Assembly: GCF_014451325.2 (NCBI RefSeq)
Contig: NZ_JACSCH020000017.1
Span: 62,001-126,000, forward strand
Reading direction: 5' to 3'
From: Streptomyces sp. CB02980
Lineage (GTDB): Bacteria; Actinomycetota; Actinomycetes; Streptomycetales; Streptomycetaceae
DNA length: 64,000 bases
In this document: positions 42,766 through 51,593 of the stretch, one piece after another
Position numbering within the stretch: position 1 is the stretch's first letter
How the letters are laid out: each line of letters begins with the position of its first letter
Notes under the pieces: model-generated
Database searches by the model: none
Told to the model about the DNA's origin: nothing
What the model saw: the letters and a program-made list of their open reading frames with translations, nothing else
Program-made: the position numbers and the translations under genes

Positions 42766-43542
42766 GTGCTGCCCGTCGTCGTGCACTGGCCCGCCGGTTC
42801 CGGCGGGCTGCGCGACACCATCCGTCAGGAGATCGTCGCCCGCCAGCTCGACGAGCAGATATCCGGCCGCTATCCCGTGGGACAGCGACTCCGGATCCTC
42901 GACGCCGGCATGGGCCAGGGCACGCAGGCGCTGCGCCTGGCCCGCGCGGGCCACACGGTGACCGGCCTCGAAGCCGATCCCGATCTTCTGAAAGCCGCCC
43001 GTGAATCGCTGGCGACCGAGCCCGCCGGGATCCGTGAGCGGGTCCGGCTGATCGAGGGCGACGGTCGCGAGACCGGGGTGCACTTCCTCCCCGGCAGCTT
43101 CGACGTGGTCCTCTGCCACGGCGTCCTCATGTACGCGGACGAGCCCGACGCGCTGCTCGCCGGCCTGGCCCGGATGCTCGCCCCCGGGGGGCTCCTCTCG
43201 CTGGTCGTACGGAACGCCGAGGCCCTCTCCATGCGGCCGGGGCTCGCCGGGGACTGGTCCGGCGCGCTGGCCGGGTTCGACTCGGACGTCTACACCGACG
43301 ACAACGGCGTGAAGGTGCGGGCCGACCGCCTCGACGCGCTGACCGCGACGCTCGCCGGGATCGCGGCACCGCTGCACGCCTGGTACGGGGTACGGGTCTT
43401 CACCGACAGCGTCCCGGCCGAGGCGGGCCTGCCGGCCGCCGAGGAACTGGAGCGGCTGCTCGCCGCCGAGGACCGGGCGGGGCGGACGGAACCGTACCGG
43501 CGGGTGGCAGCGCTGCTGCATCTGTGCGGGGTACGGGGCTGA
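42766..43542 (+). CDS. class I SAM-dependent methyltransferase
   Basis: Rossmann-fold methyltransferase of at least 258 aa: motif I ILDAGMGQGTQALRLARAG, motif II acidic VTGLEADPDLL, GDGRETGVHFLPGSFDVVLCHGVLMY (motifs III-IV). RNAEALSMRPGLAGDW resembles the CmoA/SmtA-like tRNA methyltransferase group (CmoM). The GTG at 42766 is the conservative start. In frame the coding-like sequence continues upstream to a CTG at 42697 that overlaps the previous stop as CTGA with GGAGAG before it, adding residues SADSSEPVERTFGAATSESGG. I think the longer form is possible. Probably co-transcribed with the DUF3043 gene. Confidence 0.85.
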   Translation: MLPVVVHWPAGSGGLRDTIRQEIVARQLDEQISGRYPVGQRLRILDAGMGQGTQALRLARAGHTVTGLEADPDLLKAARESLATEPAGIRERVRLIEGDGRETGVHFLPGSFDVVLCHGVLMYADEPDALLAGLARMLAPGGLLSLVVRNAEALSMRPGLAGDWSGALAGFDSDVYTDDNGVKVRADRLDALTATLAGIAAPLHAWYGVRVFTDSVPAEAGLPAAEELERLLAAEDRAGRTEPYRRVAALLHLCGVRG

Positions 43543-43652
43543 CGGCCTCTGCTTTCCTCTGTCGTCCCTCTGCTTCCGCTCCCGGTGGTCGCGCACCCCT
43601 GATCGGGTGCGCTCGCCGGGCTCGGGGCGGGGCTGAAACGGATACTCCGGAC

Positions 43653-44717
43653 ATGGATGTATCGCGTGCCCGCACTCTCGGTCTCCTTCTGACCCTGGCC
43701 GCCGCCGCGTGCGCCGCCGCGCTCGTCGGCGGCTGCTCCGGCGGCGGAGGCACGCCCGCGCCGGAGCGCTCCACGCAGGCGGCGGCGCTCGCCGCCAACG
43801 ACCTCGAGGACGACTACAAGGCCGTCATCAAGAACGTGCTGCCCTCGGTCGTGCAGATCGACGCGACCGAGAGCCTCGGGTCCGGGGTCGTCTACGACGG
43901 CAAGGGCCACATCGTCACCAACGCGCATGTGGTGGGCCGGGAGAAGTCCTTCAAGGTGACCGCCGCGACGGGTGGGCAGCCGGTCACCGCCCGGCTCGTC
44001 TCCTCGTACCCCGAGCAGGACCTCGCGGTGCTCAAGATGGATTCGCTGCCGCAGGGTCTGAAGCCGGCCAGGTTCGGCGATTCGGCGTCCGTCGACATGG
44101 GGCAGATCGTGCTCGCGATGGGCTCGCCGCTGGGTCTGTCCGGCAGCGTGACCCAGGGCATCGTCTCGGCGACGGGCCGCACGGTCAGCGAGGGGCAGAC
44201 GGGCGGCGGCACGGGCGCGACCATCGCGAACATGGTCCAGACCTCGGCCGCGATCAACCCCGGCAACAGCGGGGGCGCGCTGGTGAACCTGGACAGCGAG
44301 GTGATCGGCATCCCGACGCTCGCGGCGATCGACCCGGAGATGGGCGGCGGTTCGGCCGCCGGCATCGGGTTCGCGATCCCCGCGTCGATGGTGCGGACGA
44401 TCGCGGACCAGATCGTCAAGGACGGTAGGGTCACGGACTCGGGCCGGGCGGCGCTGAACATCACCGGCCGTACGGTCCTGAACGACGACTACGAGCCGGC
44501 GGGCGTGGCGGTGGTCGAGGCGCCGGCAAACGGGGCGGCGGGTGAGGCGGGGCTGAAGCCCGGGGATGTGATCACCCGGCTGGGCGACACGGAGGTCACG
44601 ACGATCACGTCGCTGTCGGAGGCGTTGGCTTCGCTGCGGCCGGGGGACGAGGTGACGGTGACGTATGTGCGGGGGACGGCGACGGAGAAGACGCAGGTGA
44701 CGCTGGGCGAGATGTAG
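43653..44717 (+). CDS. HtrA-like trypsin/PDZ lipoprotein protease
   Basis: S1C serine protease of 354 aa. Lipobox LVGGC (Cys28) tethers it outside the membrane. The catalytic triad is His92 (TNAHVVG), Asp123 (EQDLAVLK) and Ser206 (GNSGGAL). One C-terminal PDZ domain is seen (GVAVVEAPANGAAGEAGLKPGDVITRLGD, 270-350). Role: extracytoplasmic protein quality control. ATG at 43653 chosen; the frame extends to 43524 without a signal sequence. Monocistronic between the methyltransferase and a convergent small gene. Confidence 0.94.
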   Translation: MDVSRARTLGLLLTLAAAACAAALVGGCSGGGGTPAPERSTQAAALAANDLEDDYKAVIKNVLPSVVQIDATESLGSGVVYDGKGHIVTNAHVVGREKSFKVTAATGGQPVTARLVSSYPEQDLAVLKMDSLPQGLKPARFGDSASVDMGQIVLAMGSPLGLSGSVTQGIVSATGRTVSEGQTGGGTGATIANMVQTSAAINPGNSGGALVNLDSEVIGIPTLAAIDPEMGGGSAAGIGFAIPASMVRTIADQIVKDGRVTDSGRAALNITGRTVLNDDYEPAGVAVVEAPANGAAGEAGLKPGDVITRLGDTEVTTITSLSEALASLRPGDEVTVTYVRGTATEKTQVTLGEM

Positions 44718-44823
44718 GCCCTGAGCGCCTCCGCTGCGGCCCGCGCGTACCGCCCGTGCGGGCCCGGGGGCGGATCGGGGCGCGGGGGCTGGGCCCCCGC
44801 ACCCCCGCCCACTGGCGGGCGCT

Positions 44824-45030
44824 CTAGCTCTCCGCGTTCAGGGGCATCGGGCCGTAGATCTTCGCCCCGTCCTCCGAGAGCGTCACCTGGTCCGCGCCGC
44901 CGCCCAGCAGGTCGCGCCAGTTTTCGCCGATCCAGCTCTCCGCGTCTCCCTGGGTGGTGAACTCCTCAGGCGTCACCACCGGCTCGACCTCCGTGCCGTC
45001 GGACTTCTCGAACCGCCACGTCCATGCCAT
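44824..45030 (-). CDS. conserved small protein (68 aa)
   Basis: Acidic 68-aa protein starting MAWTWRFEKSDGTEVEP, with QGDAESWIGENWRDLLGGGADQVTL and ending in YGPMPLNAES. GGAGG lies 5 bases before the ATG at 45030, so it is very likely translated. No TM, metal motif or known fold. It resembles short conserved proteins of Streptomyces. Divergent from the PhnP-like/CobU fusion gene and convergent with the HtrA gene. Function unknown. Confidence 0.8.
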   Translation of the reverse strand: MAWTWRFEKSDGTEVEPVVTPEEFTTQGDAESWIGENWRDLLGGGADQVTLSEDGAKIYGPMPLNAES

Positions 45031-45121
45031 GTCCGCCTCCTGGCGCTCACCGGATGATCGGTTTCCTGCCCGCAGAGTAGCCGGGCGCGCACGGCTCGCG
45101 GTGGCGCGGGAGGATCTGAGA

Positions 45122-46324
45122 GTGGAACTGACTCTGCTCGGCACCGGCGCCCCGCTCGGAATGCCCCGTCCCGACTGCTCCTGCGCCGTGTGCGCGCTCT
45201 CCCGTGGGCCACGGGTGCGCGCCGCGACGGCGCTGCTCGTGGACGGGGCCCTGCTGCTCGATCTGACCCCGGGGGCCGCTCTCGCCGCCGCGCGGTCCGG
45301 GCATTCGCTGGTGGGCGTGCGGCAGGTGCTGCTGACCCATCCGCACGACGGACCCCCGGTGGAGGTGCCCGCGGGGCTGCCCACCGCCGGGAGGGTGCCG
45401 GACGGACGGGAGTTGACGCTGATCTCCGGGCACCGGGTGCGGGCGGTGCCGATGGACTCCCCCGGTACCGGGTACGAGGTGACCTCGGCCGAGGGCGAGA
45501 CGCTGCTCTATCTGCCGCCGGGCGGGTCCCCGGCCGGGCTTCCGGACGATCACCGGGTGCCGTACGACATGGTGGTCGCCGATGTGACGGGTCGGCCGGA
45601 CGCGCTGGCCCGGCTGCGGGCGACCGGGGCCGTCGGGCCCGCGACCGATGTCGTCGCCGTCCACCTGGACCACGACGCGCCGACCGGCGCCGAGCTGGAC
45701 CGGCGGCTCGCGGCGGCGGGCGCACGGGCGGTGCCGGACGGGACGACGCTGTACGTGGGCGAGTACCACGAGGTCCCGGACGTGCCCCGGCGGACCCTGG
45801 TGACCGGCGGGGCCCGGTCGGGGAAGTCCGTGGAGGCCGAGCGGCGTCTGGAGACCTTCCCCGAGGTGCTGTACGTGGCGACGGGCGGGAGCCGGGAGGG
45901 CGATCCGGAGTGGGCGGAGCGGGTGGGCCTGCACCGGGAGCGCCGGCCGGGGTCCTGGCGTACCGCCGAGACCTGTGACCTCGTACCGCTGCTCGAAGGG
46001 GACGGTCCGGCGCTCCTCGTCGACTGTCTGTCGCTGTGGCTGACCGATGCCATGGACCGGGTGGGTGCCTGGGACGACGAGACGTGGGCGGCCGGCGGGC
46101 AGAGCGCGCTGCGCGAGCGGACCGCCGAGCTCGTGGCGGCGGTGCGGGCGACCCGTCGTACGGTCGTCGCCGTGACGAACGAGGTCGGCTCGGGCGTGGT
46201 GCCGGCGACGGCGGCGGGGCGCCGCTTCCGTGACGAGCTGGGCCGGCTGAACGCGGCCTTCGCGGACGAGTGCGAGGAGGTCCTCCTCGTGGTCGCCGGT
46301 CAGGCGCTCGTGCTGCGCGGGTAG
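45122..46324 (+). CDS. cobU: PhnP-like hydrolase fused to adenosylcobinamide kinase/guanylyltransferase
   Basis: Two-domain protein of 400 aa. Residues 1-220 resemble PhnP-type metallo-beta-lactamase-fold hydrolases: GTGAPLGMPRPDCSCAVC (zinc cysteines 19, 21, 24), THPHDG (His73, His75) and HLDHDAP (~181-187), although the second histidine of HxHxDH is replaced by Gly. Residues 223-400 are CobU: P-loop GGARSGKS (229-236), LLVDCLSLWLTDAM, and TNEVGSGVVPATAAGRRFRDELG. CobU phosphorylates and guanylylates adenosylcobinamide. GTG at 45122 has GGAGG upstream. It is 45 bp from cobT. The fused N-domain may remove a phosphate ester; inferred. Confidence 0.9.
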   Translation: MELTLLGTGAPLGMPRPDCSCAVCALSRGPRVRAATALLVDGALLLDLTPGAALAAARSGHSLVGVRQVLLTHPHDGPPVEVPAGLPTAGRVPDGRELTLISGHRVRAVPMDSPGTGYEVTSAEGETLLYLPPGGSPAGLPDDHRVPYDMVVADVTGRPDALARLRATGAVGPATDVVAVHLDHDAPTGAELDRRLAAAGARAVPDGTTLYVGEYHEVPDVPRRTLVTGGARSGKSVEAERRLETFPEVLYVATGGSREGDPEWAERVGLHRERRPGSWRTAETCDLVPLLEGDGPALLVDCLSLWLTDAMDRVGAWDDETWAAGGQSALRERTAELVAAVRATRRTVVAVTNEVGSGVVPATAAGRRFRDELGRLNAAFADECEEVLLVVAGQALVLRG

Positions 46325-46369
46325 GGTGCGAGCACCGATGGCCCTCGCTGATTCACAAGGCGGAAACCC

Positions 46370-47446
46370 GTGAACCTGGACGACTTCTCCGATCTGATCG
46401 AGCGCCCCGACGGGGGGATCCGGCGTGACGCCGAGGAGCGCCGTGAGCGGCTGACCGTGCCGCCGGGGGCGCTCGGTCGGCTCGACGAACTCGGTGAGTG
46501 GCTGTCGGCCGCACAGGCCTCGGTCAAGGTGCGGGCGATCGAGCAGCCGAAGGTGGTGCTCTTCGCGGGCGACCACGGGGTGGCCTCGCTCGATGTGTCG
46601 GGGCGCCCGGCGGGCACCGCGCACGAGCTGGTGCGCGCGGTCCTGGACGGGGCGAGCCCGATCGCGGTGCTTGCCCGGTCGACGGACGTGCCGGTCCGGG
46701 TCGTGGACGCGGGTCTGGACTGCGATCCGGAGCTGCTCCCCGCCGAGGTGGTACGCCACCGGGTGCGGCGCGGCAGCGGCCGGATCGACGTCGAGAACGC
46801 GCTGACGGTCGAGGAGACCGAGGCGGCGGTCCGGCTCGGGATCGCGATCGCCGACGAGGAGGCGGACTCGGGCACCGATCTGGTGGTGCTCGGGGATCTG
46901 AGCGTCGGCGGGACGACGCCGGCCGCCACGCTGATCGCGGCGCTCTGCGGGACGGACGCCTCCGTGGTGACGGGCCGGGGCGGCGCCGGGATCGACGATC
47001 TGGCGTGGATGCGGAAGTGCGCGGCGATCCGGGACTCACTGCGGCGGGCCCGGCCGGTCCTGGGCGATCAGCTGGAGCTGCTCGCGGCGGTCGGCGGGGC
47101 GGATCTGGCGGCGATGACCGGCTTCCTGCTGCAGGCCTCGGTGCGGCGGATGCCGGTGATCCTGGACGGTGTGGTGGGCGCGGCGTGCGCGCTGGTGGCG
47201 CAGCGGGCGGCGTTCCGGGCGCCGGACTGGTGGCTCGCGGGTCAGGTGAGCGGGGAGCCGGCGCAGGCGAAGGCGCTGGACAGGATGGCGCTCAACCCTC
47301 TGCTCGACCACGGCGTCCATGTGGGTGAGGGAACCGGGGCATTGCTCGCACTCCCCCTCGTCAAGGCCGCGGCGGCGTTCGCCGCGGAGCTGCCCGAGCG
47401 TCCGGATCCGACCACTCCGGACGACGAGGGCGCTGCGGAGGCCTGA
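46370..47446 (+). CDS. cobT: nicotinate-nucleotide--DMB phosphoribosyltransferase
   Basis: Enzyme of 358 aa that makes alpha-ribazole phosphate from dimethylbenzimidazole and nicotinate mononucleotide. Hallmarks: LFAGDHGVASLDVS, LGDLSVGGTTPAATLIAALCG, MTGFLLQASVRRMPVILDGVVG, and the C-terminal HVGEGTGALLALPL whose Glu is the general base. GTG at 46370 with AAGGCGG upstream. Operon with the CobU fusion (45-bp gap); cobS lies 3.3 kb further on the same strand. Confidence 0.95.
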   Translation: MNLDDFSDLIERPDGGIRRDAEERRERLTVPPGALGRLDELGEWLSAAQASVKVRAIEQPKVVLFAGDHGVASLDVSGRPAGTAHELVRAVLDGASPIAVLARSTDVPVRVVDAGLDCDPELLPAEVVRHRVRRGSGRIDVENALTVEETEAAVRLGIAIADEEADSGTDLVVLGDLSVGGTTPAATLIAALCGTDASVVTGRGGAGIDDLAWMRKCAAIRDSLRRARPVLGDQLELLAAVGGADLAAMTGFLLQASVRRMPVILDGVVGAACALVAQRAAFRAPDWWLAGQVSGEPAQAKALDRMALNPLLDHGVHVGEGTGALLALPLVKAAAAFAAELPERPDPTTPDDEGAAEA

Positions 47447-47550
47447 GAGCGGGGGACGGGAACGACCGACTCCGAGGCGGTCACGCGCGACGCGCGTGGC
47501 CGTCTCCGGCGTCTCCGCACAGCAAGCACTGCCCCATATGATCGCTTTTC

Positions 47551-49314
47551 ATGGGAGAAGTTCGCTTGTCTGCCGAAGTAGCACCCCGGGGCACGACCGC
47601 CCGTTCACGGCGCAGCGCCGCGTTCGCCGTCTGGTACCTGCGGGTCGTCACGTTCATCAACTTCCTGAGTGCCGTCTGGGTCTCCTTCGGACAGGACCTG
47701 CGCCGCCACAACGAGGACAACTACTTCACCCCGTACATGCTCACGGCGGGCTTCGCCTCGGGGGTCTTCACCCTCTTCCTGGCGATCACCATGCGGCGGC
47801 GCAAGCGGGCCGCGTGGATCCTCAACATGGTGCTCGGCGGGCTCTTCCTGCTGCTCTTCGCGCTGGTGATGTTCTTCCCCGAGATCCGGCAGCACGCGCA
47901 GAACTGGATCTCGCTGGTCCTGACCGCGGCGTTCGTGCTCGCGCTGCTGCTGGGCCGCAAGGAGTTCTACGCGAAGGGCGACCGCTCCAACCCGTGGCTC
48001 GCCGCGATCGTCGCGGTCGGCGGACTGCTCGTCACCTCGCTGCTCGCGGCCGTCCTGGTCACCGTCACCAACACCTCCACCACCCACTCCACCTTCCTGG
48101 AGCGCTGGCGGTACGGCGTGATGCGGCTGATCACCCTGGCATCGGACGACTCGCGGTTCGCCGGGATCACCACCCCCGGCTGGGTCGACGTCACCATCAA
48201 CGTCCTGTCCACGCTGCTGCTGTTCGCGGTGCTCTTCGCCGCCTTCCGCTCCCGCCGGGCCACCGACCCGCTGACCGAGGAGGACGAGGAGCGGCTGCGG
48301 GCCCTGCTCGACAAGCAGGGGGACCGCGACTCGCTCGGCTACTTCGCGCTGCGCCGCGAGAAGAGCGTCGTCTGGTCGCCGAGCGAGAAGGCCGCCGTCA
48401 CCTACCGGGTGGTCGGCGGGGTCTCGCTCGCCTCGGGCGACCCGATCGGCGACCCCGAGGCCTGGCCCGGGGCCATCGAGCCGTGGCTGGCGGAGGCGCG
48501 CGAGCACGGCTGGATCCCGGCGGTGATGGGCGCGAGCGAGGAGGCCGGGGTCATCTACGCCCGGCACGGTCTGGACGCCCTGGAGCTGGGCGACGAGGCG
48601 ATCGTGGAGACCGACGAGTTCACCCTGGACGGTCGGGCCATGCGAACGGTCCGGCAGGCCTTCAACCGGGTCAAGCGGGCCGGGTACGAGGTCCGGATCC
48701 GGCGCCACGAGGACATCCCGGCCGAGGAGATGGCCGAGCTGCTGCGGAAGGCCGACGACTGGCGGGACGGGGCCACCGAGCGCGGCTTCTCGATGGCGCT
48801 CGGCCGGCTCGGCGACCCGCGGGACGGGCGGTGCGTGATGCTGGAGTGCACCGATGGGCAGGGTGAGTTGCGGGCGGTGCTGTCCTTCGTCCCGTGGGGG
48901 CCGAAGGGACTCTCGCTCGACCTGATGCGCCGGGACCGCGAGTCGGAGAACGGCCTGATGGAGTTCATGGTCATCGAACTCCTCCAGCGCGCCAAGGAGA
49001 TCGGGATCACTCAGGTCTCGCTGAACTTCGCGATGTTCCGGTCCGTCTTCGAACGTGGCTCGAAGCTCGGGGCGGGACCCGTGCTGCGCATGTGGCGTTC
49101 ACTGCTCAGCTTCTTCTCCCGCTGGTGGCAGATCGAGTCGCTGTACCGCGCCAACGCCAAGTACCGACCGATCTGGGAGCCCCGATTCATGCTCTTCGAG
49201 AAGAGTGCGGACCTGCTGCGCATCGGCCTCGCGGCCGGTCGCGCGGAGGGGTTCCTGGAGGCCCCGGGGCTGCCGAAGTGGATGCACCGGCGGCATCTGG
49301 AGAGCGGCCGTTGA
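47551..49314 (+). CDS. DUF2156 phosphatidylglycerol lysyltransferase-like membrane protein
   Basis: Protein of 587 aa: about six TM helices in residues 25-255, then a cytosolic GNAT-like DUF2156 domain as in MprF/LysX (YFALRREKSVVWSP, GGVSLASGDPIGDP, FNRVKRAGYEVRI, LLRKADDWRDG, SLDLMRRD, FAMFRSVFERGSKLGAG). The related enzymes move an amino acid from aminoacyl-tRNA to phosphatidylglycerol, changing surface charge. The stop overlaps the next gene's TTG start (TTGA). ATG at 47551. Amino acid donor not predictable. Confidence 0.9.
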   Translation: MGEVRLSAEVAPRGTTARSRRSAAFAVWYLRVVTFINFLSAVWVSFGQDLRRHNEDNYFTPYMLTAGFASGVFTLFLAITMRRRKRAAWILNMVLGGLFLLLFALVMFFPEIRQHAQNWISLVLTAAFVLALLLGRKEFYAKGDRSNPWLAAIVAVGGLLVTSLLAAVLVTVTNTSTTHSTFLERWRYGVMRLITLASDDSRFAGITTPGWVDVTINVLSTLLLFAVLFAAFRSRRATDPLTEEDEERLRALLDKQGDRDSLGYFALRREKSVVWSPSEKAAVTYRVVGGVSLASGDPIGDPEAWPGAIEPWLAEAREHGWIPAVMGASEEAGVIYARHGLDALELGDEAIVETDEFTLDGRAMRTVRQAFNRVKRAGYEVRIRRHEDIPAEEMAELLRKADDWRDGATERGFSMALGRLGDPRDGRCVMLECTDGQGELRAVLSFVPWGPKGLSLDLMRRDRESENGLMEFMVIELLQRAKEIGITQVSLNFAMFRSVFERGSKLGAGPVLRMWRSLLSFFSRWWQIESLYRANAKYRPIWEPRFMLFEKSADLLRIGLAAGRAEGFLEAPGLPKWMHRRHLESGR

Positions 49315-50024
49315 CCCGCGCACTCCGGGAGTTCGCCCGCCGCGAGTGGGGCCCGCTGTTCTTCACCGTACGGACGGCGCTCCTCACGAAGAAGTGGAGG
49401 GCGGTCCCGATGACGCTCGCCGCCGTCTGTCTCACCGCTCTCTTCCAGCTGGTGCAGAACCAGGACTGGGGCTATCAGCCGGTCCAGAACATCGGCTCCG
49501 TACGGGCCGAGGACCCGTTCTGGCTGGCGCTGCTCCGGACCCCGCTCTCGCTGTTCGTGCCCGCGCTCGACCTGCCCGTGTGGGGCGCCCTCGCGCAGGT
49601 GCTGCTGGTCTTCGGGATCGCCGAGATCTGCCTGGGCCGCTGGCGCACCCTCGCCGTCGCCTATCTGGCGACCCTCTGCGGGACGCTGTACGCGCGCGTG
49701 GGCATCGCCCTCGGCCCGGACAACCCGTTCGGGCTGCCCGCCACCGACGCGCAGGTTCACGACACCGGGCCGTCGGCGGCCGTGGTGGGCCTCGCCGTCT
49801 ACGTCTGCTGGCGGTACGGGGCCCGGTGGACGGGCACGCTCGTGGTCGTGGCGATGGTCGTCGAGGTGATCATCAAGCCGAACCTGGCGGGCAAGGAGCA
49901 TCTGGCGGCCATCGCCGGCGTCCTCGTCCTGATGGCGGTCCAGGCCTGGCGCGAGCGCGGTCAGGAGGGCGTGGAGCCGCCCCGCCCGGGGACCCGCTCC
50001 TGGAAGCCGCCGATCAAGTCCTGA
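49311..50024 (+). CDS. rhomboid-like membrane protein
   Basis: Membrane protein of 237 aa with about six TM. DTGPSAAVVGLAVYV contains a GPSA box in the position of the rhomboid serine motif, and GKEHLAAIAGVLV supplies a possible catalytic His, but spacing is unlike the standard rhomboid at 14177. The TTG start at 49311 overlaps the DUF2156 stop by 4 bp, with GGAGAG upstream, so the two are translationally coupled and probably work together on the membrane. The 3' end overlaps the convergent gene by 64 bp. Protease activity is unproven. Confidence 0.72.
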   Translation: MTRALREFARREWGPLFFTVRTALLTKKWRAVPMTLAAVCLTALFQLVQNQDWGYQPVQNIGSVRAEDPFWLALLRTPLSLFVPALDLPVWGALAQVLLVFGIAEICLGRWRTLAVAYLATLCGTLYARVGIALGPDNPFGLPATDAQVHDTGPSAAVVGLAVYVCWRYGARWTGTLVVVAMVVEVIIKPNLAGKEHLAAIAGVLVLMAVQAWRERGQEGVEPPRPGTRSWKPPIKS

Positions 50025-50728
50025 GCCCGGCGCCGGATCTTGGTCCAGCGCTTGTCGTGGCGGTACGTACGGATCCGGGAGCGGGCCCGGGCCCGGTGGC
50101 GGCGCCCGTAGAACCGGCGGGCCCACCAGGAGCCGGGGCGGGCGAGCCGGACGGCGCCGACGATCGCCACGAACGGGATCAGGGTCCCGATCACCGCCAT
50201 CCGGAACTTCCCCTTCACCAGGGTGATCAGGATGAGGAGGAAGTTCAGCGCGAGGGTCAGGATGAAGGTGAACCGGTCCTGGCGTTCGTCGGCGGTCATG
50301 TCGTCGACACCCAGCGGCGAGAAGCCGCTCAGGGTGAGCCCGACCAGGGCGGCGGTGAGGACGACCACCTCGACGCTCTTGCGGCCCTCGTCGGACCAGT
50401 ACACGTCGTCGAGATGGAGGATCAGCGCGAACTCGTCCAGGACGAGCCCCGCGCCGATCCCGAAGACCACGGCGAAGAGGGCGGCGCCGAATCCGTGCCG
50501 GTCGCTGCCCACCGCGCCGAAACCGCCGATGACGGTGAGGACCACGCCCGGTACGACGTGATGGATGTGGAGCCCGCCCGAGGAGACGTTCCCGAAGGGC
50601 CCCTTCCCCGCCCGGATGAGACGGACGATGGTCCTCGTGACCAGGAACGTCACGATGAACGAGGTCAGCGCGAGAAGCATCGGGAGCTTGCCCGGCTCGA
50701 CGATGTTGCGGGAGAACCAGTGACCCAT
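49961..50728 (-). CDS. integral membrane protein with HIHH motif
   Basis: Protein of 255 aa with about six TM. After TM1 (MLLALTSFIVTFLVTRTIVRL) comes SSGGLHIHHVVPGVV, and later LDEFALILHLDDVYW, so histidines and acidic residues cluster at one membrane face and could bind metal. The C-terminus is arginine-rich (RRFYGRRHRARARSRIR). ATG at 50728. Its 3' end overlaps the convergent rhomboid-like gene by 64 bp. No family name recognised. Function unknown. Confidence 0.75.
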   Translation of the reverse strand: MGHWFSRNIVEPGKLPMLLALTSFIVTFLVTRTIVRLIRAGKGPFGNVSSGGLHIHHVVPGVVLTVIGGFGAVGSDRHGFGAALFAVVFGIGAGLVLDEFALILHLDDVYWSDEGRKSVEVVVLTAALVGLTLSGFSPLGVDDMTADERQDRFTFILTLALNFLLILITLVKGKFRMAVIGTLIPFVAIVGAVRLARPGSWWARRFYGRRHRARARSRIRTYRHDKRWTKIRRRAQDLIGGFQERVPGRGGSTPS

Positions 50729-50795
50729 GCCACCCCGTTCCGATTTGCGCGGTATGCGCAATCTACCGTCCGGAGGCGGCGATTACCCTGCCCGG

Positions 50796-51560
50796 ATGGA
50801 CGGCCTGCGTTTCGCCTTCGGCACCCTCACCGTGTTCCCCGCCCGCATCACCCGCTGGGACCGGGACGCGGCACGCGCCGGCATGCTCTGCGCCCCGCTG
50901 GCAGGGCTGGTCGTCGGACTCTTCGCCGCCGGGCTCGGCGGCGCGTTCCTCGCACTCGGCTCGGGCCCGCTGCTCGCCGCCGTCGTCTCCACCGCCGTAC
51001 CCGCCGTCCTCACCCGCGGCCTCCACCTCGACGGCCTCGCCGACACCGCCGACGGCCTCGGCAGCGCCAAGCCCGCCGAGGACGCGCTGCGCATCATGAA
51101 GCAGTCGGACGTCGGCCCGTTCGGCGTCATCGTGCTGCTCCTCGTCCTGTTCGCCCAGGTCGCCGCACTCTTCGAGCTGTACGGGGAGAGCTGGGCGCAC
51201 GGCGCGGCCGGCGCCGTCCTCGCCGCGACCGTCGCCCGCCTCGCCCTCACCCACGCCTCCCGCCACGGCGTCCCCGCGGCCCGCCCCGAGGGCCTCGGCG
51301 CGATCGTCGCCGCGACCGTCCCGGTCCGGTCCGCGACCCTCTCGACGGCGGTCGTCCTGGTCCTCTGCGCCGCGTCCGGCCTGTTGTTCTCCCCGTACGA
51401 CGCGATCCACAACGTCCTGGCGGCGGGTGCGGCCCTGGGCGCGGCGGCGGCGCTTCTGCGCCGGTGCGTACGGCGGTTCGGCGGCGTGACGGGAGACGTG
51501 TTCGGGGCGGTGGAGGAGACGGCGACGGCGACGGCGCTGGTGGCACTCGCCCTGGGGTGA
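50796..51560 (+). CDS. cobS: adenosylcobinamide-GDP ribazoletransferase (cobalamin synthase)
   Basis: Polytopic enzyme of 254 aa that joins adenosylcobinamide-GDP and alpha-ribazole at the membrane. The active-site acidic motif is LHLDGLADTADGLG, followed by ALRIMKQSDVGPFGVIVLLL and ASRHGVPAARPEGLG, then GGVTGDVFGAVEE. ATG at 50796: a TACCCT -10-like element (50784-50789) is 6 bp upstream and no suitable ribosome site is present, so the mRNA may be leaderless. Completes the lower-ligand loop with the CobU fusion and cobT. Confidence 0.95.
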   Translation: MDGLRFAFGTLTVFPARITRWDRDAARAGMLCAPLAGLVVGLFAAGLGGAFLALGSGPLLAAVVSTAVPAVLTRGLHLDGLADTADGLGSAKPAEDALRIMKQSDVGPFGVIVLLLVLFAQVAALFELYGESWAHGAAGAVLAATVARLALTHASRHGVPAARPEGLGAIVAATVPVRSATLSTAVVLVLCAASGLLFSPYDAIHNVLAAGAALGAAAALLRRCVRRFGGVTGDVFGAVEETATATALVALALG

Positions 51561-51593
51561 CACGGTGCCGTGCCCCGTCGCGTCCCAGCCGGT

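Noticed and set aside
49311..50024. Calling the gene a certain rhomboid protease
   Set aside because: GPSA and His are suggestive but the HxxLxxN motif and normal spacing are missing, so it is only called rhomboid-like.
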